Assembly (NCBI RefSeq): GCF_028882255.1
Contig: NZ_JARBUY010000001.1
Span: forward strand, 1,208,344 to 1,272,343
Direction: 5' to 3'
DNA from: Maribacter polysaccharolyticus
Lineage (GTDB): Bacteria; Bacteroidota; Bacteroidia; Flavobacteriales; Flavobacteriaceae
DNA length: 64,000 bases
Positions within the stretch are counted from its first letter, which is position 1. Each line of letters starts with the position of its first letter. This document shows positions 27,147 to 37,544 of the stretch, one piece after another. The translations under genes were made by a program, and so were the position numbers. The notes under the pieces are model-generated. The model ran no database searches. It saw only the letters and a program-made list of their open reading frames with translations, and was not told the DNA's origin.

Positions 27147-28346
27147 ATGAAAATACTGAATACTGAAACAAAGAACAACGTTTTGGCCGAAATGGAAAAA
27201 ATTTTGAATGAAAACCGGAGCGAACCGCTCCAAGCCAATCAAAAAGATTTGGATGCATTCGACCTAAAAGACCAGGCCCTTTACGATCGTTTGGTGGTCG
27301 ATCATAAAAAAATCGACCAAATGATCAAGGCCATAAGGGAGGTGCGTCTGCAACCTGACCCCGTAAATCGTGAAATTTCCAAGAGGGAGCTTGACAATGG
27401 CTTAAAAATCACCAATAAGACAGCTCCTTTTGGAACGATCATGATCATCTATGAATCGCGACCCGATGTTACCGTTGAAGCTGCTGTTCTGGCTTTTAAG
27501 GCAAACAACAAAATCCTATTAAAAGGTGGGAAGGAAGCCTACCACAGCAACAAAGTTTTGGTTCGGTTTTGGCATAGGGCATTAGGTGCAAATGGGCTAT
27601 TTAAAGACTACATCCAATTTTTGGAAATGGATCGTGAACAAACCCAGGAATTTTTGAGGAATCCGGACCAAGATTTGGATTTGATCGTTCCTCGAGGTGG
27701 TGAACGCCTGATTTCCTTTGTCAAAGAACATGCCCGCTGTGCCGTACTGGTGAGTGGAAGGGGTAATAATTTCCTTTATATCGATGAAAAAACCGATTGG
27801 CAACAAAGCATAAAGGTAATCTTAAATGCAAAGACCCATAAGATTTCGGCCTGCAATGCACTGGATAAAATACTGATCCATAGCGGGATCGATGACCATA
27901 AAGGCAAAATAATCGACTTGGGCAATATCCTAAAAGCAAATGGTGTCGCCCTCCTTGTTGATGAAAACATTAAGGAAGTTTTAAATGATGAGTCCCTTAT
28001 TACCTCAGCATCCGTTTGGAAAGAGGAATTCCTGTCGATGAAATGTTGTATCGGTTCGGTAGCATCCCTACAAGATGCGATTGGAAAGATCAATACCTAT
28101 TCGGGTGGACATTCGGCTACCATAATGACAACTGAAAGAAAAACCGCTGATATGTTCATGCAGGAGGTAGATTGCGCGGCCGTATACCACAATGCTTCAA
28201 CCAGATTCACCGATGGTGGTCAAATGGGCGTGGGGGCCGAGCTTGCCATAAGTACCGATAAATTGCATCATAGGGGTCCATTGGGATTAAACCAATTGGT
28301 CACCAACAAATACCATATTTACGGTAATGGCCAAATTCGTGAATGA
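27147..28346 (+). CDS. proA: Glutamate-5-semialdehyde dehydrogenase (gamma-glutamyl phosphate reductase)
   Basis: This 399-residue aldehyde-dehydrogenase-fold enzyme has the block PFGTIMIIYESRPDVTVEAA near residue 92, LLKGGKEAYHSN near 124, the probable catalytic cysteine in HKISACNALDKIL near 235 and ASTRFTDGGQMGVGAE near 352. It forms glutamate semialdehyde in the proline route. The catalytic loop context (SACNALDK) differs from the common VCNAAET of other ProA but keeps the cysteine. Confidence 0.95.
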   Translation: MKILNTETKNNVLAEMEKILNENRSEPLQANQKDLDAFDLKDQALYDRLVVDHKKIDQMIKAIREVRLQPDPVNREISKRELDNGLKITNKTAPFGTIMIIYESRPDVTVEAAVLAFKANNKILLKGGKEAYHSNKVLVRFWHRALGANGLFKDYIQFLEMDREQTQEFLRNPDQDLDLIVPRGGERLISFVKEHARCAVLVSGRGNNFLYIDEKTDWQQSIKVILNAKTHKISACNALDKILIHSGIDDHKGKIIDLGNILKANGVALLVDENIKEVLNDESLITSASVWKEEFLSMKCCIGSVASLQDAIGKINTYSGGHSATIMTTERKTADMFMQEVDCAAVYHNASTRFTDGGQMGVGAELAISTDKLHHRGPLGLNQLVTNKYHIYGNGQIRE

Positions 28347-28395
28347 CCTTGGCCTTACCGCCAAGTATCCAAAATGAGAATCAATTTTTATCACC

Positions 28396-29262
28396 ATGTA
28401 CGATACTTTAGAGAAAATAAACGGGGCTACCATACGTCATGGGAAGACCCACGACAGGGTCTACCTCATGCAATCCGAAGCGGATAATTGGGATACGACC
28501 CTACAGAATTTAAAGCATATAGCGGATGAAAAGGGTTATAGTAAGATTTTGGGACGCATACCCGAAGGTGCCAAGGCCCATTTCGAATCCAAGGGGTATG
28601 GCGTAGAAGCAGAAATCCCCGGAATGTTCCATGGCGTTAAGCCGGGGTTTTTTATTTCGGATTTCCCGAATCGACAACGGGCCCATTGCGATGCGTATGA
28701 ATTACGGACACTACAATCCATAAAATCCATAGCATTCGCCGCGAAAAAGCCATCCGAAGATCCGCACTTACGATTACCTTCACACTATGACATCCGAGCA
28801 TTGGACCCATGCGACATTCCAATTATGGTCGACTTACACAAAAAAGTGTTCAGCAACTATTCCATACCAATAAGTGAGGCCGATTATCTTTTGAAAATGA
28901 CCACAAAGGATTTTAAGTTCTTCGGTCTTTTTCACCACAAGGCATTACTTATTACGGCCATCCTTAAAATCAATGAAAAGGAATCCAATATTGAAATTGT
29001 CGATTTTGCGACACATCCCGATTTCAAGGGTCAGAACCTATCCTATTACCTGGTCCAAAAAATCAAGAAATACGGTTTCGAAAACGACTACAAGCACATT
29101 TATTCGCTGGTTAGGGCAACCTCATACGGACTGAACATCACTTTTAGCAAACATGGTTTCATGTTGGGGGGCACCTTATTGAACAATACCGTGATCAGGG
29201 GCCATCTAGAAAGTATGAACGTATGGTATTTAAACAAGGATGGATCGAGGAAAGGGATATAA
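28396..29262 (+). CDS. Putative beta-lysine N-acetyltransferase (AblB-like)
   Basis: This 288-residue GNAT-fold protein has an acetyl-CoA-binding region near FATHPDFKGQNLSYYLVQKI and the tail LLNNTVIRGHLESMNVWYLN, which resembles AblB (asparagine-rich turn then ESMNVWYK). AblB acetylates beta-lysine to the compatible solute N-epsilon-acetyl-beta-lysine. Its partner, lysine 2,3-aminomutase (AblA), is not in the window. The gene lies 49 bp after proA on the same strand and may be cotranscribed with proline synthesis, which would group two osmolyte routes. Confidence 0.75.
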   Translation: MYDTLEKINGATIRHGKTHDRVYLMQSEADNWDTTLQNLKHIADEKGYSKILGRIPEGAKAHFESKGYGVEAEIPGMFHGVKPGFFISDFPNRQRAHCDAYELRTLQSIKSIAFAAKKPSEDPHLRLPSHYDIRALDPCDIPIMVDLHKKVFSNYSIPISEADYLLKMTTKDFKFFGLFHHKALLITAILKINEKESNIEIVDFATHPDFKGQNLSYYLVQKIKKYGFENDYKHIYSLVRATSYGLNITFSKHGFMLGGTLLNNTVIRGHLESMNVWYLNKDGSRKGI

Positions 29263-29322
29263 ATTTCCCACAAAGGCGGGACCCCAGGAACAATTGGCCA
29301 ATTCAGATCATAAAGAAAATAA

Positions 29323-29352
29323 AAAAGCCCCGACTAAAAAGTCGGGGCTTTT
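29323..29352 (+). terminator. Bidirectional terminator between ablB-like gene and rpsA
   Basis: A perfect 13-bp stem (AAAAGCCCCGACT / AGTCGGGGCTTTT) with a four-A loop, flanked by A-run and T-run, lies between the convergent genes and can end transcripts from both sides. Confidence 0.92.
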
Positions 29353-29394
29353 AAATTCCTGTTTATACGGAAAGTGTTATAAAGAAAAAACGGA

Positions 29395-31227
29395 TTACTT
29401 TTTATCAGCTTCCATCTTATCTTTCAACGCTTGTAAGGCTTCGTTGGCATCCCCTAAAGTAGGTTTGGCCTCATCAGCACTTGCAGAAGCCCTTTTGGCA
29501 GCTGCTTTAACATTACGTTGTTCCTCTTCCCTAAAGATAGCGGTATGGCTGGCTACGACTCGTTTAAAGTCTTTATTGAATTCAATGATCTTGAATTCGG
29601 CCTCTTCGCCTTTACCTAATTTCTTGCCATCTTCTTTTTCCAAATGACGTTGTGGAACGAAAGCTGTGATGTCTTCATTGAATTCTATCGTTGCCCCTTT
29701 ATCCACGATATCGGTGATGGCCGCTTTATGAACGGTACCAACGGCAAATTCACTTTCGTATTTGTCCCATGGGTTCTCGGTAGTCTGTTTGTGACCTAAA
29801 CTTAATTTACGTCCTTCAACATCCAATTCCAATACTTCCACTTCCAAAGTATCCCCTACAGTTACGAATTCTGATGGGTGTTTGATTTTCTTCGTCCATG
29901 AAAGATCTGAGATATAGATCAAACCGTCGATTCCTTCTTCCAATTCCAAGAATACCCCGAAATTGGTAAAGTTCCTAACGATTCCTTTATGCCTAGACCC
30001 TACAGGGTATTTGGTCGTAATATCAGTCCATGGGTCCGGTGTCAATTGCTTAATGCCCAAGGACATTTTACGATCTTCCCGATCCAAGGTCAATACCACT
30101 GCCTCTACTTCATCACCTACTTTTACAAAGTCCTGTGCAGAGCGTAAATGGGTAGACCATGACATTTCGGAAACGTGGATCAATCCTTCTACACCTTCTA
30201 CAACCTCGATAAACGCACCATAGTCGGCAATAACGACTACCTTACCTTTTACCTTGTCGCCAATTTTGATGTCTTCGCTCAAGGCATCCCAAGGATGTTT
30301 CTCCAATTGCTTAAGACCTAATTGGATCCTGGATTTGTTCTCATCAAAGTCCAAGATAACGACATTCAATTTCTGATCCAATTCAACTACCTCATTCGGG
30401 TGGTTGATCCTACTCCAGGAAAGATCGGTAATGTGTACCAAACCATCAACACCACCAAGATCGATAAAGACTCCGTATGAAGTAATGTTCTTAACGACAC
30501 CTTCAAGTACCTGTCCTTTTTCCAACTGGCCGATGATTTCTTTTTTCTGTTCCTCAATATCAGCCTCGATAAGTGCTTTATGTGAAACAACGACGTTTTT
30601 GAACTCATGGTTGATCTTAACCACTTTGAATTCCATCGTTTTATTGACGTACTGATCGTAATCCCTAATAGGTTTAACATCGATCTGGGAACCTGGCAAG
30701 AAAGCTTCGATCCCGAATACATCGACGATCATACCTCCTTTGGTCCTACATTTTACGAAACCACTGACGATTTCCTCTTTATCATGTGCGGCATTCACCC
30801 TATCCCAAGCCATAATGGTCCTGGCCTTTCTGTGGGAAAGTACCAACTGACCACTTTTATCCTCACGGATATCGATCAATACCTCTACTTTATCCCCTAC
30901 TTTCAAGTCTGGGTTATAGCGAAATTCGTTTAAGGAAATAACGCCTTCAGATTTGGCATTGATATCGATAATCGCCTCACGATCGGTCAAGTATACTACA
31001 GTACCCTCTACCACCTCTTCATCTGCCGTATCGACAAAATTTTCGGCGACCAATGTTTCAAACTCCTGAAGTTTGGAGTCATCTACACGTTCGATGCCTT
31101 GTTCGTACTTGTCCCAATCAAAATTTTCCAAAAACTCTTTTGGGTCTTGTACGGGAGTTTCCACCTTAGTTTCTTGAGTTGCTTCGGCAGTTTCTTCCAC
31201 TGCCTTTGTTTCTTTTTCTTCAGCCAT
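29395..31227 (-). CDS. rpsA: 30S ribosomal protein S1
   Basis: This 610-residue protein carries repeated S1/OB-fold domains with recurrent motifs (VKNITSYGVFIDLGGVDGLVH, VIADYGAFIEVVEGVEGLIH, VRNFTNFGVFLELEEGIDGLI), about six in all. It also has an acidic Glu/Thr-rich N-terminus typical of Bacteroidota S1. It guides mRNA to the ribosome, which matters in a group that largely does without Shine-Dalgarno pairing. It is transcribed alone, ending at a shared terminator. Confidence 0.97.
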   Translation of the reverse strand: MAEEKETKAVEETAEATQETKVETPVQDPKEFLENFDWDKYEQGIERVDDSKLQEFETLVAENFVDTADEEVVEGTVVYLTDREAIIDINAKSEGVISLNEFRYNPDLKVGDKVEVLIDIREDKSGQLVLSHRKARTIMAWDRVNAAHDKEEIVSGFVKCRTKGGMIVDVFGIEAFLPGSQIDVKPIRDYDQYVNKTMEFKVVKINHEFKNVVVSHKALIEADIEEQKKEIIGQLEKGQVLEGVVKNITSYGVFIDLGGVDGLVHITDLSWSRINHPNEVVELDQKLNVVILDFDENKSRIQLGLKQLEKHPWDALSEDIKIGDKVKGKVVVIADYGAFIEVVEGVEGLIHVSEMSWSTHLRSAQDFVKVGDEVEAVVLTLDREDRKMSLGIKQLTPDPWTDITTKYPVGSRHKGIVRNFTNFGVFLELEEGIDGLIYISDLSWTKKIKHPSEFVTVGDTLEVEVLELDVEGRKLSLGHKQTTENPWDKYESEFAVGTVHKAAITDIVDKGATIEFNEDITAFVPQRHLEKEDGKKLGKGEEAEFKIIEFNKDFKRVVASHTAIFREEEQRNVKAAAKRASASADEAKPTLGDANEALQALKDKMEADKK

Positions 31228-31489
31228 TTGCTGATTTAAATTTGTATTCCGTAGCGCTACAAGAGTTAAACAATTACTACAGAAGCTGTTATATGAATTT
31301 ATGTTTTCTGCCCTTTTCCTCTCGACTCTTCGTTAAAAAGGTGTGCAAAACTACGATTTTATTATGTATTTACAAACAATCAAAGCCCCTGTTTGCCGAA
31401 TATGTCGTATTCCATCCATTTTTTTCTGAAATAGGGCATTAATCCTTATCTTCACAGTAATAAATATTAACCATAATTAAAATAGAACT

Positions 31490-31870
31490 ATGAGCGTTAA
31501 AGCAAAATACCAGCCGGTTTTGGACCTGGGCGAAGAATTGGCCATTAAGGACGGAAACGTTACTGAAGAGAATGGCGTATTGAAAATAAAAGGTACTGCC
31601 GCCACCCAATTTGAAAAAAACCTTTTATGGGATAAGATCAAGGAAATTGGCGGGGAAGCACCATCGGATTTAAAAGCGAATATTACCGTTGCCGACCAAT
31701 CGGTTTTTCACAGGCACACCGTAAAAAGCGGGGAATCTTTGAGTAAGATCGCCAAGAAATATTATGGTGACCCCATGAAATACAAACAAATTTTCGAAGC
31801 CAATAAAGGCATCCTTAAGAATCCGGACATCATTCATCCCGATCAAGTTTTGGTCATTCCGAACTTATAG
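31490..31870 (+). CDS. BON-LysM protein (Kbp/YgaU-like)
   Basis: This 126-residue protein has an N-terminal BON-like half (VKAKYQPVLDLGEELAIK through GGEAPSDLKANITV, residues 3-68) and a C-terminal LysM domain (HTVKSGESLSKIAKKYYGD through DQVLVIPN, 76-125). The arrangement equals E. coli Kbp, a small potassium-binding protein. It has no signal peptide, so it should be cytoplasmic, which argues against a peptidoglycan role for LysM here. Confidence 0.88.
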   Translation: MSVKAKYQPVLDLGEELAIKDGNVTEENGVLKIKGTAATQFEKNLLWDKIKEIGGEAPSDLKANITVADQSVFHRHTVKSGESLSKIAKKYYGDPMKYKQIFEANKGILKNPDIIHPDQVLVIPNL

Positions 31871-31880
31871 GACATTATTA

Positions 31881-31908
31881 AAAAAGACGTTCAATGAACG
31901 TCTTTTTT
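31881..31908 (+). terminator. Shared terminator overlapping the cmk stop
   Basis: The hairpin AAAAAGACGTTCA / TGAACGTC followed by eight T residues ends the LysM gene on the plus strand. On the other strand the same hairpin includes the last codons and stop of cmk, whose coding sequence ends at 31891. Confidence 0.85.
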
Positions 31909-32598
31909 TTGTTTGTTCACCACCCTATTCGCAAAATCCAGAATCCTGGCAAACTGGTCTTCCAACCCCATATCACTATTATCGAATTCTATGGCATCTT
32001 TCGCTTTTTTCAAGGGTGATATTTCACGGTGCGAATCTATATAGTCCCTATCTTCAACATTCTTCAACACCTCGCTATATTTTACATCCTCCCCTTTGTC
32101 CAACAATTCCTTATACCTTCGTGTAGCCCTTTTTTCGGGTGAGGCGGTCATGAATATCTTGAGTTCGGCATCGGGAAAAACAACGGTCCCGATATCCCTT
32201 CCGTCCATTACAATACCCTTCTCTTTCCCCATCCTTTGTTGAATGGCCACCAACTTTTCCCGCACCTTTTCAACGGTCGCCACTTTGCTCACCAACCTTG
32301 ACACCTCCATGGACCTGATTTCCCGTTCCACATTTTGATCATTGAGGTACATCTCGGCAAACCCCAGGGCATCATTATACACAAAACGAAGGTCGATACC
32401 ATCCAAGGAAGCTATCAATCCGTCGAGATCACTGGCCGTCTCACTGATAAAACCATTACGCATGGCATATAGGGTAACCGCCCTGTACATGGCACCCGTA
32501 TCCACATAAATATAATTGAGGGCCTTGGCCAATCGTTTTGCAATGGTACTCTTCCCTGTGGATGAATAGCCATCGATCGCAATGGTAATTTTTTCCAT
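31891..32598 (-). CDS. cmk: Cytidylate kinase
   Basis: This 235-residue P-loop kinase has IAIDGYSSTGKSTIAKR at residues 5-21, VDTGAMYRAVTLYA near 33, VMDGRDIGTVVFPDA near 130 and a basic ASPEKRATRRYKEL lid. It phosphorylates CMP and dCMP. It lies 40 bp from lon on the same strand. The final residues (KKDVH) are encoded inside the terminator hairpin shared with the convergent LysM gene. Confidence 0.97.
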   Translation of the reverse strand: MEKITIAIDGYSSTGKSTIAKRLAKALNYIYVDTGAMYRAVTLYAMRNGFISETASDLDGLIASLDGIDLRFVYNDALGFAEMYLNDQNVEREIRSMEVSRLVSKVATVEKVREKLVAIQQRMGKEKGIVMDGRDIGTVVFPDAELKIFMTASPEKRATRRYKELLDKGEDVKYSEVLKNVEDRDYIDSHREISPLKKAKDAIEFDNSDMGLEDQFARILDFANRVVNKQKKDVH

Positions 32599-32637
32599 AC
32601 CTTAAAATTAATCAGAAAAAAGGAAGCTTTAAAACTA

Positions 32638-35088
32638 TTAGAGCTTTTTTGCGTTCTTAACTTTCTGTTTTGTAATGGCCAAATCGATTACCTCGCTCAT
32701 ATCGGTCACATAATGGAAGGTAAGTCCTTTTAGGTAATCTTCCTTAATTTCCAAAATATCCTTTCTATTGTCCTCACATAAGATGATTTCCTTGATACGG
32801 GCTCTTTTCGCTGCAAGGATTTTCTCCTTGATACCACCGACAGGAAGCACCTTACCCCTTAAGGTAATCTCCCCGGTCATAGCCAGACTCTTCTTCACCT
32901 TTCTCTGGGTAAACAAAGAAACCAAGGAGGTGAGCATGGTAATGCCCGCACTTGGGCCATCTTTCGGCGTTGCACCTTCCGGAACGTGGATATGGACATT
33001 ATATTTGGCGAAAACCGAGGGATCGATCCCAAAATGATCGGCATTTGATTTTATATATTCCATGGCTATGGTCGCCGACTCTTTCATGACCTTGCCCAAG
33101 TTTCCGGTAATGTTCAACATACCTTTCCCCTTCGACAGGATTGATTCTATGAAAAGGATGTCCCCCCCAACGCTTGTCCATGCCAAACCTGTGACCACAC
33201 CGGCCACTTCGTTGTTCTCGTATTTATCCCGCTCCATATGGGCAGGACCCAAAATCTTCACAATGTCCTCATTACTGATCTTGATATTGTACGCTTCCTC
33301 CATCGCAATTGATTTTGCGGCGTAACGCACCATTTTGGCTATTTGCTTTTCCAAGGACCGCACCCCTGATTCCCGGGTATAACCTTCAACGATTTTTTCC
33401 AATTGGGGTTTCCCTATTTTAAGGTCTTTTGCCGTTAGCCCATGTTCTTTCAACTGTTTGGGCAACAAATGCCTTTTGGCAATTTCCACTTTTTCCTCGA
33501 TCGTATACCCTGTGACGTTGATGATTTCCATACGATCCCGTAAAGCGGGTTGAATCGTTGATAGGGTATTCGCAGTGGCAATGAACATTACCTTGGATAG
33601 ATCATACCCCATTTCAAGGAAATTGTCGTGAAATGCACTGTTTTGTTCTGGATCCAATACTTCGAGCATGGCTGAGGATGGATCACCTTGATGGCTACTG
33701 GCCAATTTATCGATCTCATCGAGAATGAAAACAGGATTCGAGGTCTTTGCCTTTTTGATACTTTGGATGATCCTACCCGGCATGGCGCCTATATAGGTTT
33801 TTCTATGGCCGCGGATCTCTGCCTCATCGCGCAATCCTCCCAAAGACATACGTACATATTCCCTGCCCAAGGCTTCCGCCACGGATTTACCCAAGGAAGT
33901 CTTTCCTACCCCCGGAGGTCCATACAAACAGATTATGGGGGATTTCATATCGTTACGCAGTTTCAATACCGCCAAGTATTCGATAATCCGTCTTTTCACA
34001 TCCTCAAGGCCATAGTGATCACGGTCCAGGATTTTTTGCGCCTTTTTCAAATCGAACTTATCCTCGGAAAATTCATTCCATGGTAATTCGAGGAACAGGT
34101 CCAGATAATTCCTTTGGATCGAATATTCTGCCACCTGAGGATTCATCCGCTGCAATTTGGCCAGTTCTTTCTCAAAATGATCGGCTACCTTGGCATTCCA
34201 TTTTTTATCCTTTGACCTTACCCGCATTTCGTCAATCTCCTCATCATAGGAGACACCCCCCAATTCCTCTTGGATGGTCTTCATTTGCTGATGTAGGAAA
34301 TATTCCCGTTGCTGTTGGTCCATATCACTCCGTACCTTGGATTGAATCACGTTCTTCAACTCCAGTTTTTGAAGCTCTACGTTCATATATTTCAAGGTAG
34401 CCAAAGCCCTTTCCTTCAAGTTGCCTATTTCCAACAACTCTTGTTTCTCTTTTACATCGAGGTTAAGGTTAGACGACACAAAATTGATCAAAAAGGAGTT
34501 GCTCTGAATATTCCGGATGGCAAAAGAAGCTTCACTAGGAATGTTCGGATTGTCTTTGATGATTTTCAGAGCCAGATCTTTCAAAGACTCGATAATGGCC
34601 AAAAACTCTTGACCGTCCTTATCCGGGCGCTCTTCCAAAGTTTCCCGAACGGTAGCGTTCATATACGGTTCTTCGGTAAGGACCTCAGCGATTTCAAAGC
34701 GTTTTTTTCCTTGAATGATCACCGTTGTATTCCCATCGGGCATTTGAAGTACCCTAAGGATACGGGCTACCGTACCTAAAGTATGCACATCATTTACACC
34801 GGGATTCTCGGTCTTTTCATCTTTTTGGGCAACCACCCCGATAACCTTAGAACCATTATTGGCATCCTTGATCAATTTTATCGACTTGTCCCTACCTGCA
34901 GTAATCGGAATGACCACCCCGGGAAACAACACCGTATTGCGTAACGGCAATATCGGTAAGGTCTCGGGCAAACCTTCATTGTTCATTTCCTCTTCATCCT
35001 CAGGGGTCAATAACGGTATTAACTCGGCATCTTGGTCAATACCTTGTAAGGACATATTGTCAAAATTTGAAAATTTAAAATCTCCCAT
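32638..35088 (-). CDS. lon: ATP-dependent Lon protease
   Basis: This 816-residue protein has the N-terminal substrate-binding LAN domain ([14 protein letters not shown] near residue 45), a coiled middle, AAA+ Walker [17 protein letters not shown] near 384, Walker [10 protein letters not shown], and the C-terminal peptidase domain with the Ser-Lys dyad in [11 protein letters not shown] (serine) and the downstream [13 protein letters not shown] (lysine). It degrades damaged and regulatory proteins in the cytoplasm. Confidence 0.97.
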   Translation of the reverse strand: MGDFKFSNFDNMSLQGIDQDAELIPLLTPEDEEEMNNEGLPETLPILPLRNTVLFPGVVIPITAGRDKSIKLIKDANNGSKVIGVVAQKDEKTENPGVNDVHTLGTVARILRVLQMPDGNTTVIIQGKKRFEIAEVLTEEPYMNATVRETLEERPDKDGQEFLAIIESLKDLALKIIKDNPNIPSEASFAIRNIQSNSFLINFVSSNLNLDVKEKQELLEIGNLKERALATLKYMNVELQKLELKNVIQSKVRSDMDQQQREYFLHQQMKTIQEELGGVSYDEEIDEMRVRSKDKKWNAKVADHFEKELAKLQRMNPQVAEYSIQRNYLDLFLELPWNEFSEDKFDLKKAQKILDRDHYGLEDVKRRIIEYLAVLKLRNDMKSPIICLYGPPGVGKTSLGKSVAEALGREYVRMSLGGLRDEAEIRGHRKTYIGAMPGRIIQSIKKAKTSNPVFILDEIDKLASSHQGDPSSAMLEVLDPEQNSAFHDNFLEMGYDLSKVMFIATANTLSTIQPALRDRMEIINVTGYTIEEKVEIAKRHLLPKQLKEHGLTAKDLKIGKPQLEKIVEGYTRESGVRSLEKQIAKMVRYAAKSIAMEEAYNIKISNEDIVKILGPAHMERDKYENNEVAGVVTGLAWTSVGGDILFIESILSKGKGMLNITGNLGKVMKESATIAMEYIKSNADHFGIDPSVFAKYNVHIHVPEGATPKDGPSAGITMLTSLVSLFTQRKVKKSLAMTGEITLRGKVLPVGGIKEKILAAKRARIKEIILCEDNRKDILEIKEDYLKGLTFHYVTDMSEVIDLAITKQKVKNAKKL

Positions 35089-35305
35089 AGCATATTATCA
35101 GCCATTCTGTCATACAATAGACAGGTATAAGCGTTTTTTTGTGTTTAACCATCGTTTCATTTCGTCCAAAGCCTTTGTTTTTAGGCTGCAGCACGCATCA
35201 TTTCTACTAGTAGTAAACAATTCCCATGCCAACACGTTAAATTATTTTCGATAAACTGTAACAATGGGTAAATTAGGTCATCTTTAAAACAAATCAATCA
35301 CTTTT

Positions 35306-35857
35306 TTGAGCCAAGTAAGAGAACATACTGATACGTTGATTTTATTGTGTCTAGAAGGGAACCAAAGTGCACAAATGGAAATTTACAATCGCTATTACAA
35401 AGCCATGTACAACACAGCTTTGCGTATTGTAAAAGATAGTGCCGAAGCCGAAGATATAATGCAGGAGTCCTTTTTGAAGGCATTTACGAAACTGCATACT
35501 TTCAAAGGCGAAGTAACTTTTGGATCTTGGCTTAAGCGCATAGTCATCAACAACAGTATTTACCACTACCGAAAGCACCAAAAGAAAAATGAGGTTGCAT
35601 TGGATGGCGTACTATACAAGGTCGAAGATAATGATGGAGTTGCTTCGGATCATGTGTTTACCGAACTGAAGGCTCAAAAAGTGATGGAGACCATGAAACG
35701 ATTAAAAGATAATTACAGACTTTCTTTGACCTTATATTTAATAGAAGGATATGACTATGAAGAAATCAGTGAAATAATGAATATAAGTTATGCCAATTGC
35801 AGGACAATGATTTCCAGGGCAAAGGAAAGCTTACGAAAAAAAATGATAAATGCGTAA
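35306..35857 (+). CDS. ECF-type RNA polymerase sigma factor
   Basis: This 183-residue sigma-70 family protein has region 2 (NRYYKAMYNTALRIVKDSAEAEDIMQ, residues 25-50, with TFGSWLKRIVINN) and region 4 (YRLSLTLYLIEGYDYEEIS and MNISYANCRTMISRAKESL, 130-175). The start is TTG at 35306: no in-frame ATG lies nearby, and MSQVREHTDTLI is a plausible N-terminus. The downstream gene starts 2 bp after its stop, so it leads an operon of four. Confidence 0.92.
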   Translation: MSQVREHTDTLILLCLEGNQSAQMEIYNRYYKAMYNTALRIVKDSAEAEDIMQESFLKAFTKLHTFKGEVTFGSWLKRIVINNSIYHYRKHQKKNEVALDGVLYKVEDNDGVASDHVFTELKAQKVMETMKRLKDNYRLSLTLYLIEGYDYEEISEIMNISYANCRTMISRAKESLRKKMINA

Positions 35858-35859
35858 TA

Positions 35860-36429
35860 ATGAAGGAAGAGGATAAATTAAAAGAACTGTTCAAAGGCCT
35901 TGAAGGCACTTTTGATACCGAGGGACCCCGAACCGGGCATCGAGAACGGTTTCTGGAAAAATTGAGTGATACTCCCAGGGCGACGAACCTACATAACCAT
36001 GAAAAGAAAAAAAACAGGTGGAGGGTCTTTTCAATTGCCGCTTCCATCGCCGTGCTTTGCCTAATCGGAATCGGAATCAACGCCTTAAGACCATCTTTAG
36101 ACGAACAGGTTGCCCAAATTTCGCCGGAAGTAAGCAATACCCAAGTCTATTTTGCCAGTCTGATCGAGGACCAGGTAAAACAACTTAAAAATGAAAGTTC
36201 CCCAGAAACACGAAAGATCATCGCCGATACTATGGACCAATTGGAAAAACTGGAAACCAATTACAAACAATTGGAAACCGACCTGATCCATGGAGGCAAT
36301 GACAAGTTGATCTTGAGTGCCATGATCACCAACTTTCAAACAAGGATAGACCTCTTACAGGAAGTCATCGAGCAAATTGAAACCATCAAAAATCTAAAAA
36401 ATCAGAACAATGCGAATAGTATTATATAA
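35860..36429 (+). CDS. Probable anti-sigma or accessory membrane protein
   Basis: This 189-residue protein starts at the ATG at 35860, which follows the sigma-factor stop directly. One membrane helix (about residues 53-70, FSIAASIAVLCLIGIGINAL) separates a charged cytoplasmic N-terminus from a helical outer part with coiled-coil character (MDQLEKLETNYKQLETDL). Position and layout fit an anti-sigma factor of the ECF gene upstream, but no canonical zinc-binding HxxxCxxC motif is seen. Confidence 0.65.
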   Translation: MKEEDKLKELFKGLEGTFDTEGPRTGHRERFLEKLSDTPRATNLHNHEKKKNRWRVFSIAASIAVLCLIGIGINALRPSLDEQVAQISPEVSNTQVYFASLIEDQVKQLKNESSPETRKIIADTMDQLEKLETNYKQLETDLIHGGNDKLILSAMITNFQTRIDLLQEVIEQIETIKNLKNQNNANSII

Positions 36430-37498
36430 ATATGTAGCCGTGCTATTTTTTATAGCCCCCGTGATCCTTGCTGCGAACGATGGCATCCTTAAAGGGAAGT
36501 ATTCCAAGGAAAAGACCATTAGAAAAGAATTCGATGTCAATTCCAACGCCCTTTTAAAAGTCAATAACAGTTACGGCAACCTAAATATCATTTCCTGGAA
36601 CGAAAACCGTATCCTGATCGAAGTACATATAAAGACCAGCGGCAATAACGAGGAAAAAGTACAAAAGAAGCTGAACGATATTACCGTTGAATTCGAAGCA
36701 TCGAACAATGAGGTTTCCGCAAAGACCATATTCGATAAAAACAAAAGCAGTTGGGGCTGGAGCTGGGGAAACAACAATGTGAACATGCAGATCAACTACA
36801 CCATTAAGTTGCCGGTCAAGAACAGTGTCCATCTCGACAATGATTATGGCAATATTGTTCTAGATCGTATCGATGGCCATGCAAAAATCAATTGCGATTA
36901 CGGTCGATTGGAAATCGGGGAACTGCATGGGAGAAACAACTATTTGAATTTCGATTACACCTCCAAATCGAGCATAGGCTATATCAATAGTGGGGAAATC
37001 AAAGCCGATTATTCGGGGTTCACCGTTGAAAAAGCAGGCAACCTGAAAATCAATGCGGATTATACCAGCTCTACCATTTATCAGATGGATAACCTCCAAT
37101 ATTCCTGTGACTATGGCAATATCGAAGTAAGGGAAGTAAACAATGTGGATGGCAACGGGGATTACATCAATGTTAAATTAGGGACCGTTCACGGCAATGT
37201 GGATATAAATGCCGATTACGGGTCTTTGAGAATATCGGAAATGGCCGAAGATGCCGGCAATCTGAATATCAGCTCCGACTATACTGGAATAAAAATAGGA
37301 TACGCCCCTGAGTACCATTTTGATTTTGAAATCAGGGCAGAATATGCCGGAGTCAGTGGAAAGGATGATTTTGAAATAAACATCAGTACCGAAAAATCGA
37401 GCAACCGGTACTACAAAGGATATTATGGATCATCCAATAGCGGTAATCACGTAACGATCAACAGTGAATATGGCGGTATTTCCTTTACAAGGAATTAA
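36410..37498 (+). CDS. Exported repeat protein, DUF4097-like (adhesin-like beta repeats)
   Basis: This 362-residue protein has a signal peptide (VAVLFFIAPVILAAN) and then a run of about eleven short repeats, each about 20 residues, with the motif DYG/DYT/DYS (NDYG, CDYG, FDYT, ADYS, ADYT, CDYG, ADYG, SDYT, AEYA, SEYG). Such spacing suggests a parallel beta-solenoid. It overlaps the preceding gene by 20 bp and belongs to the sigma-factor operon. It may be a cell-envelope stress or surface protein; no function is proven. Confidence 0.75.
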   Translation: MRIVLYKYVAVLFFIAPVILAANDGILKGKYSKEKTIRKEFDVNSNALLKVNNSYGNLNIISWNENRILIEVHIKTSGNNEEKVQKKLNDITVEFEASNNEVSAKTIFDKNKSSWGWSWGNNNVNMQINYTIKLPVKNSVHLDNDYGNIVLDRIDGHAKINCDYGRLEIGELHGRNNYLNFDYTSKSSIGYINSGEIKADYSGFTVEKAGNLKINADYTSSTIYQMDNLQYSCDYGNIEVREVNNVDGNGDYINVKLGTVHGNVDINADYGSLRISEMAEDAGNLNISSDYTGIKIGYAPEYHFDFEIRAEYAGVSGKDDFEINISTEKSSNRYYKGYYGSSNSGNHVTINSEYGGISFTRN

Positions 37499-37544
37499 TG
37501 GATCTTACCATGAAACAAATAACAGAAATCAAAAAACATAAAAA

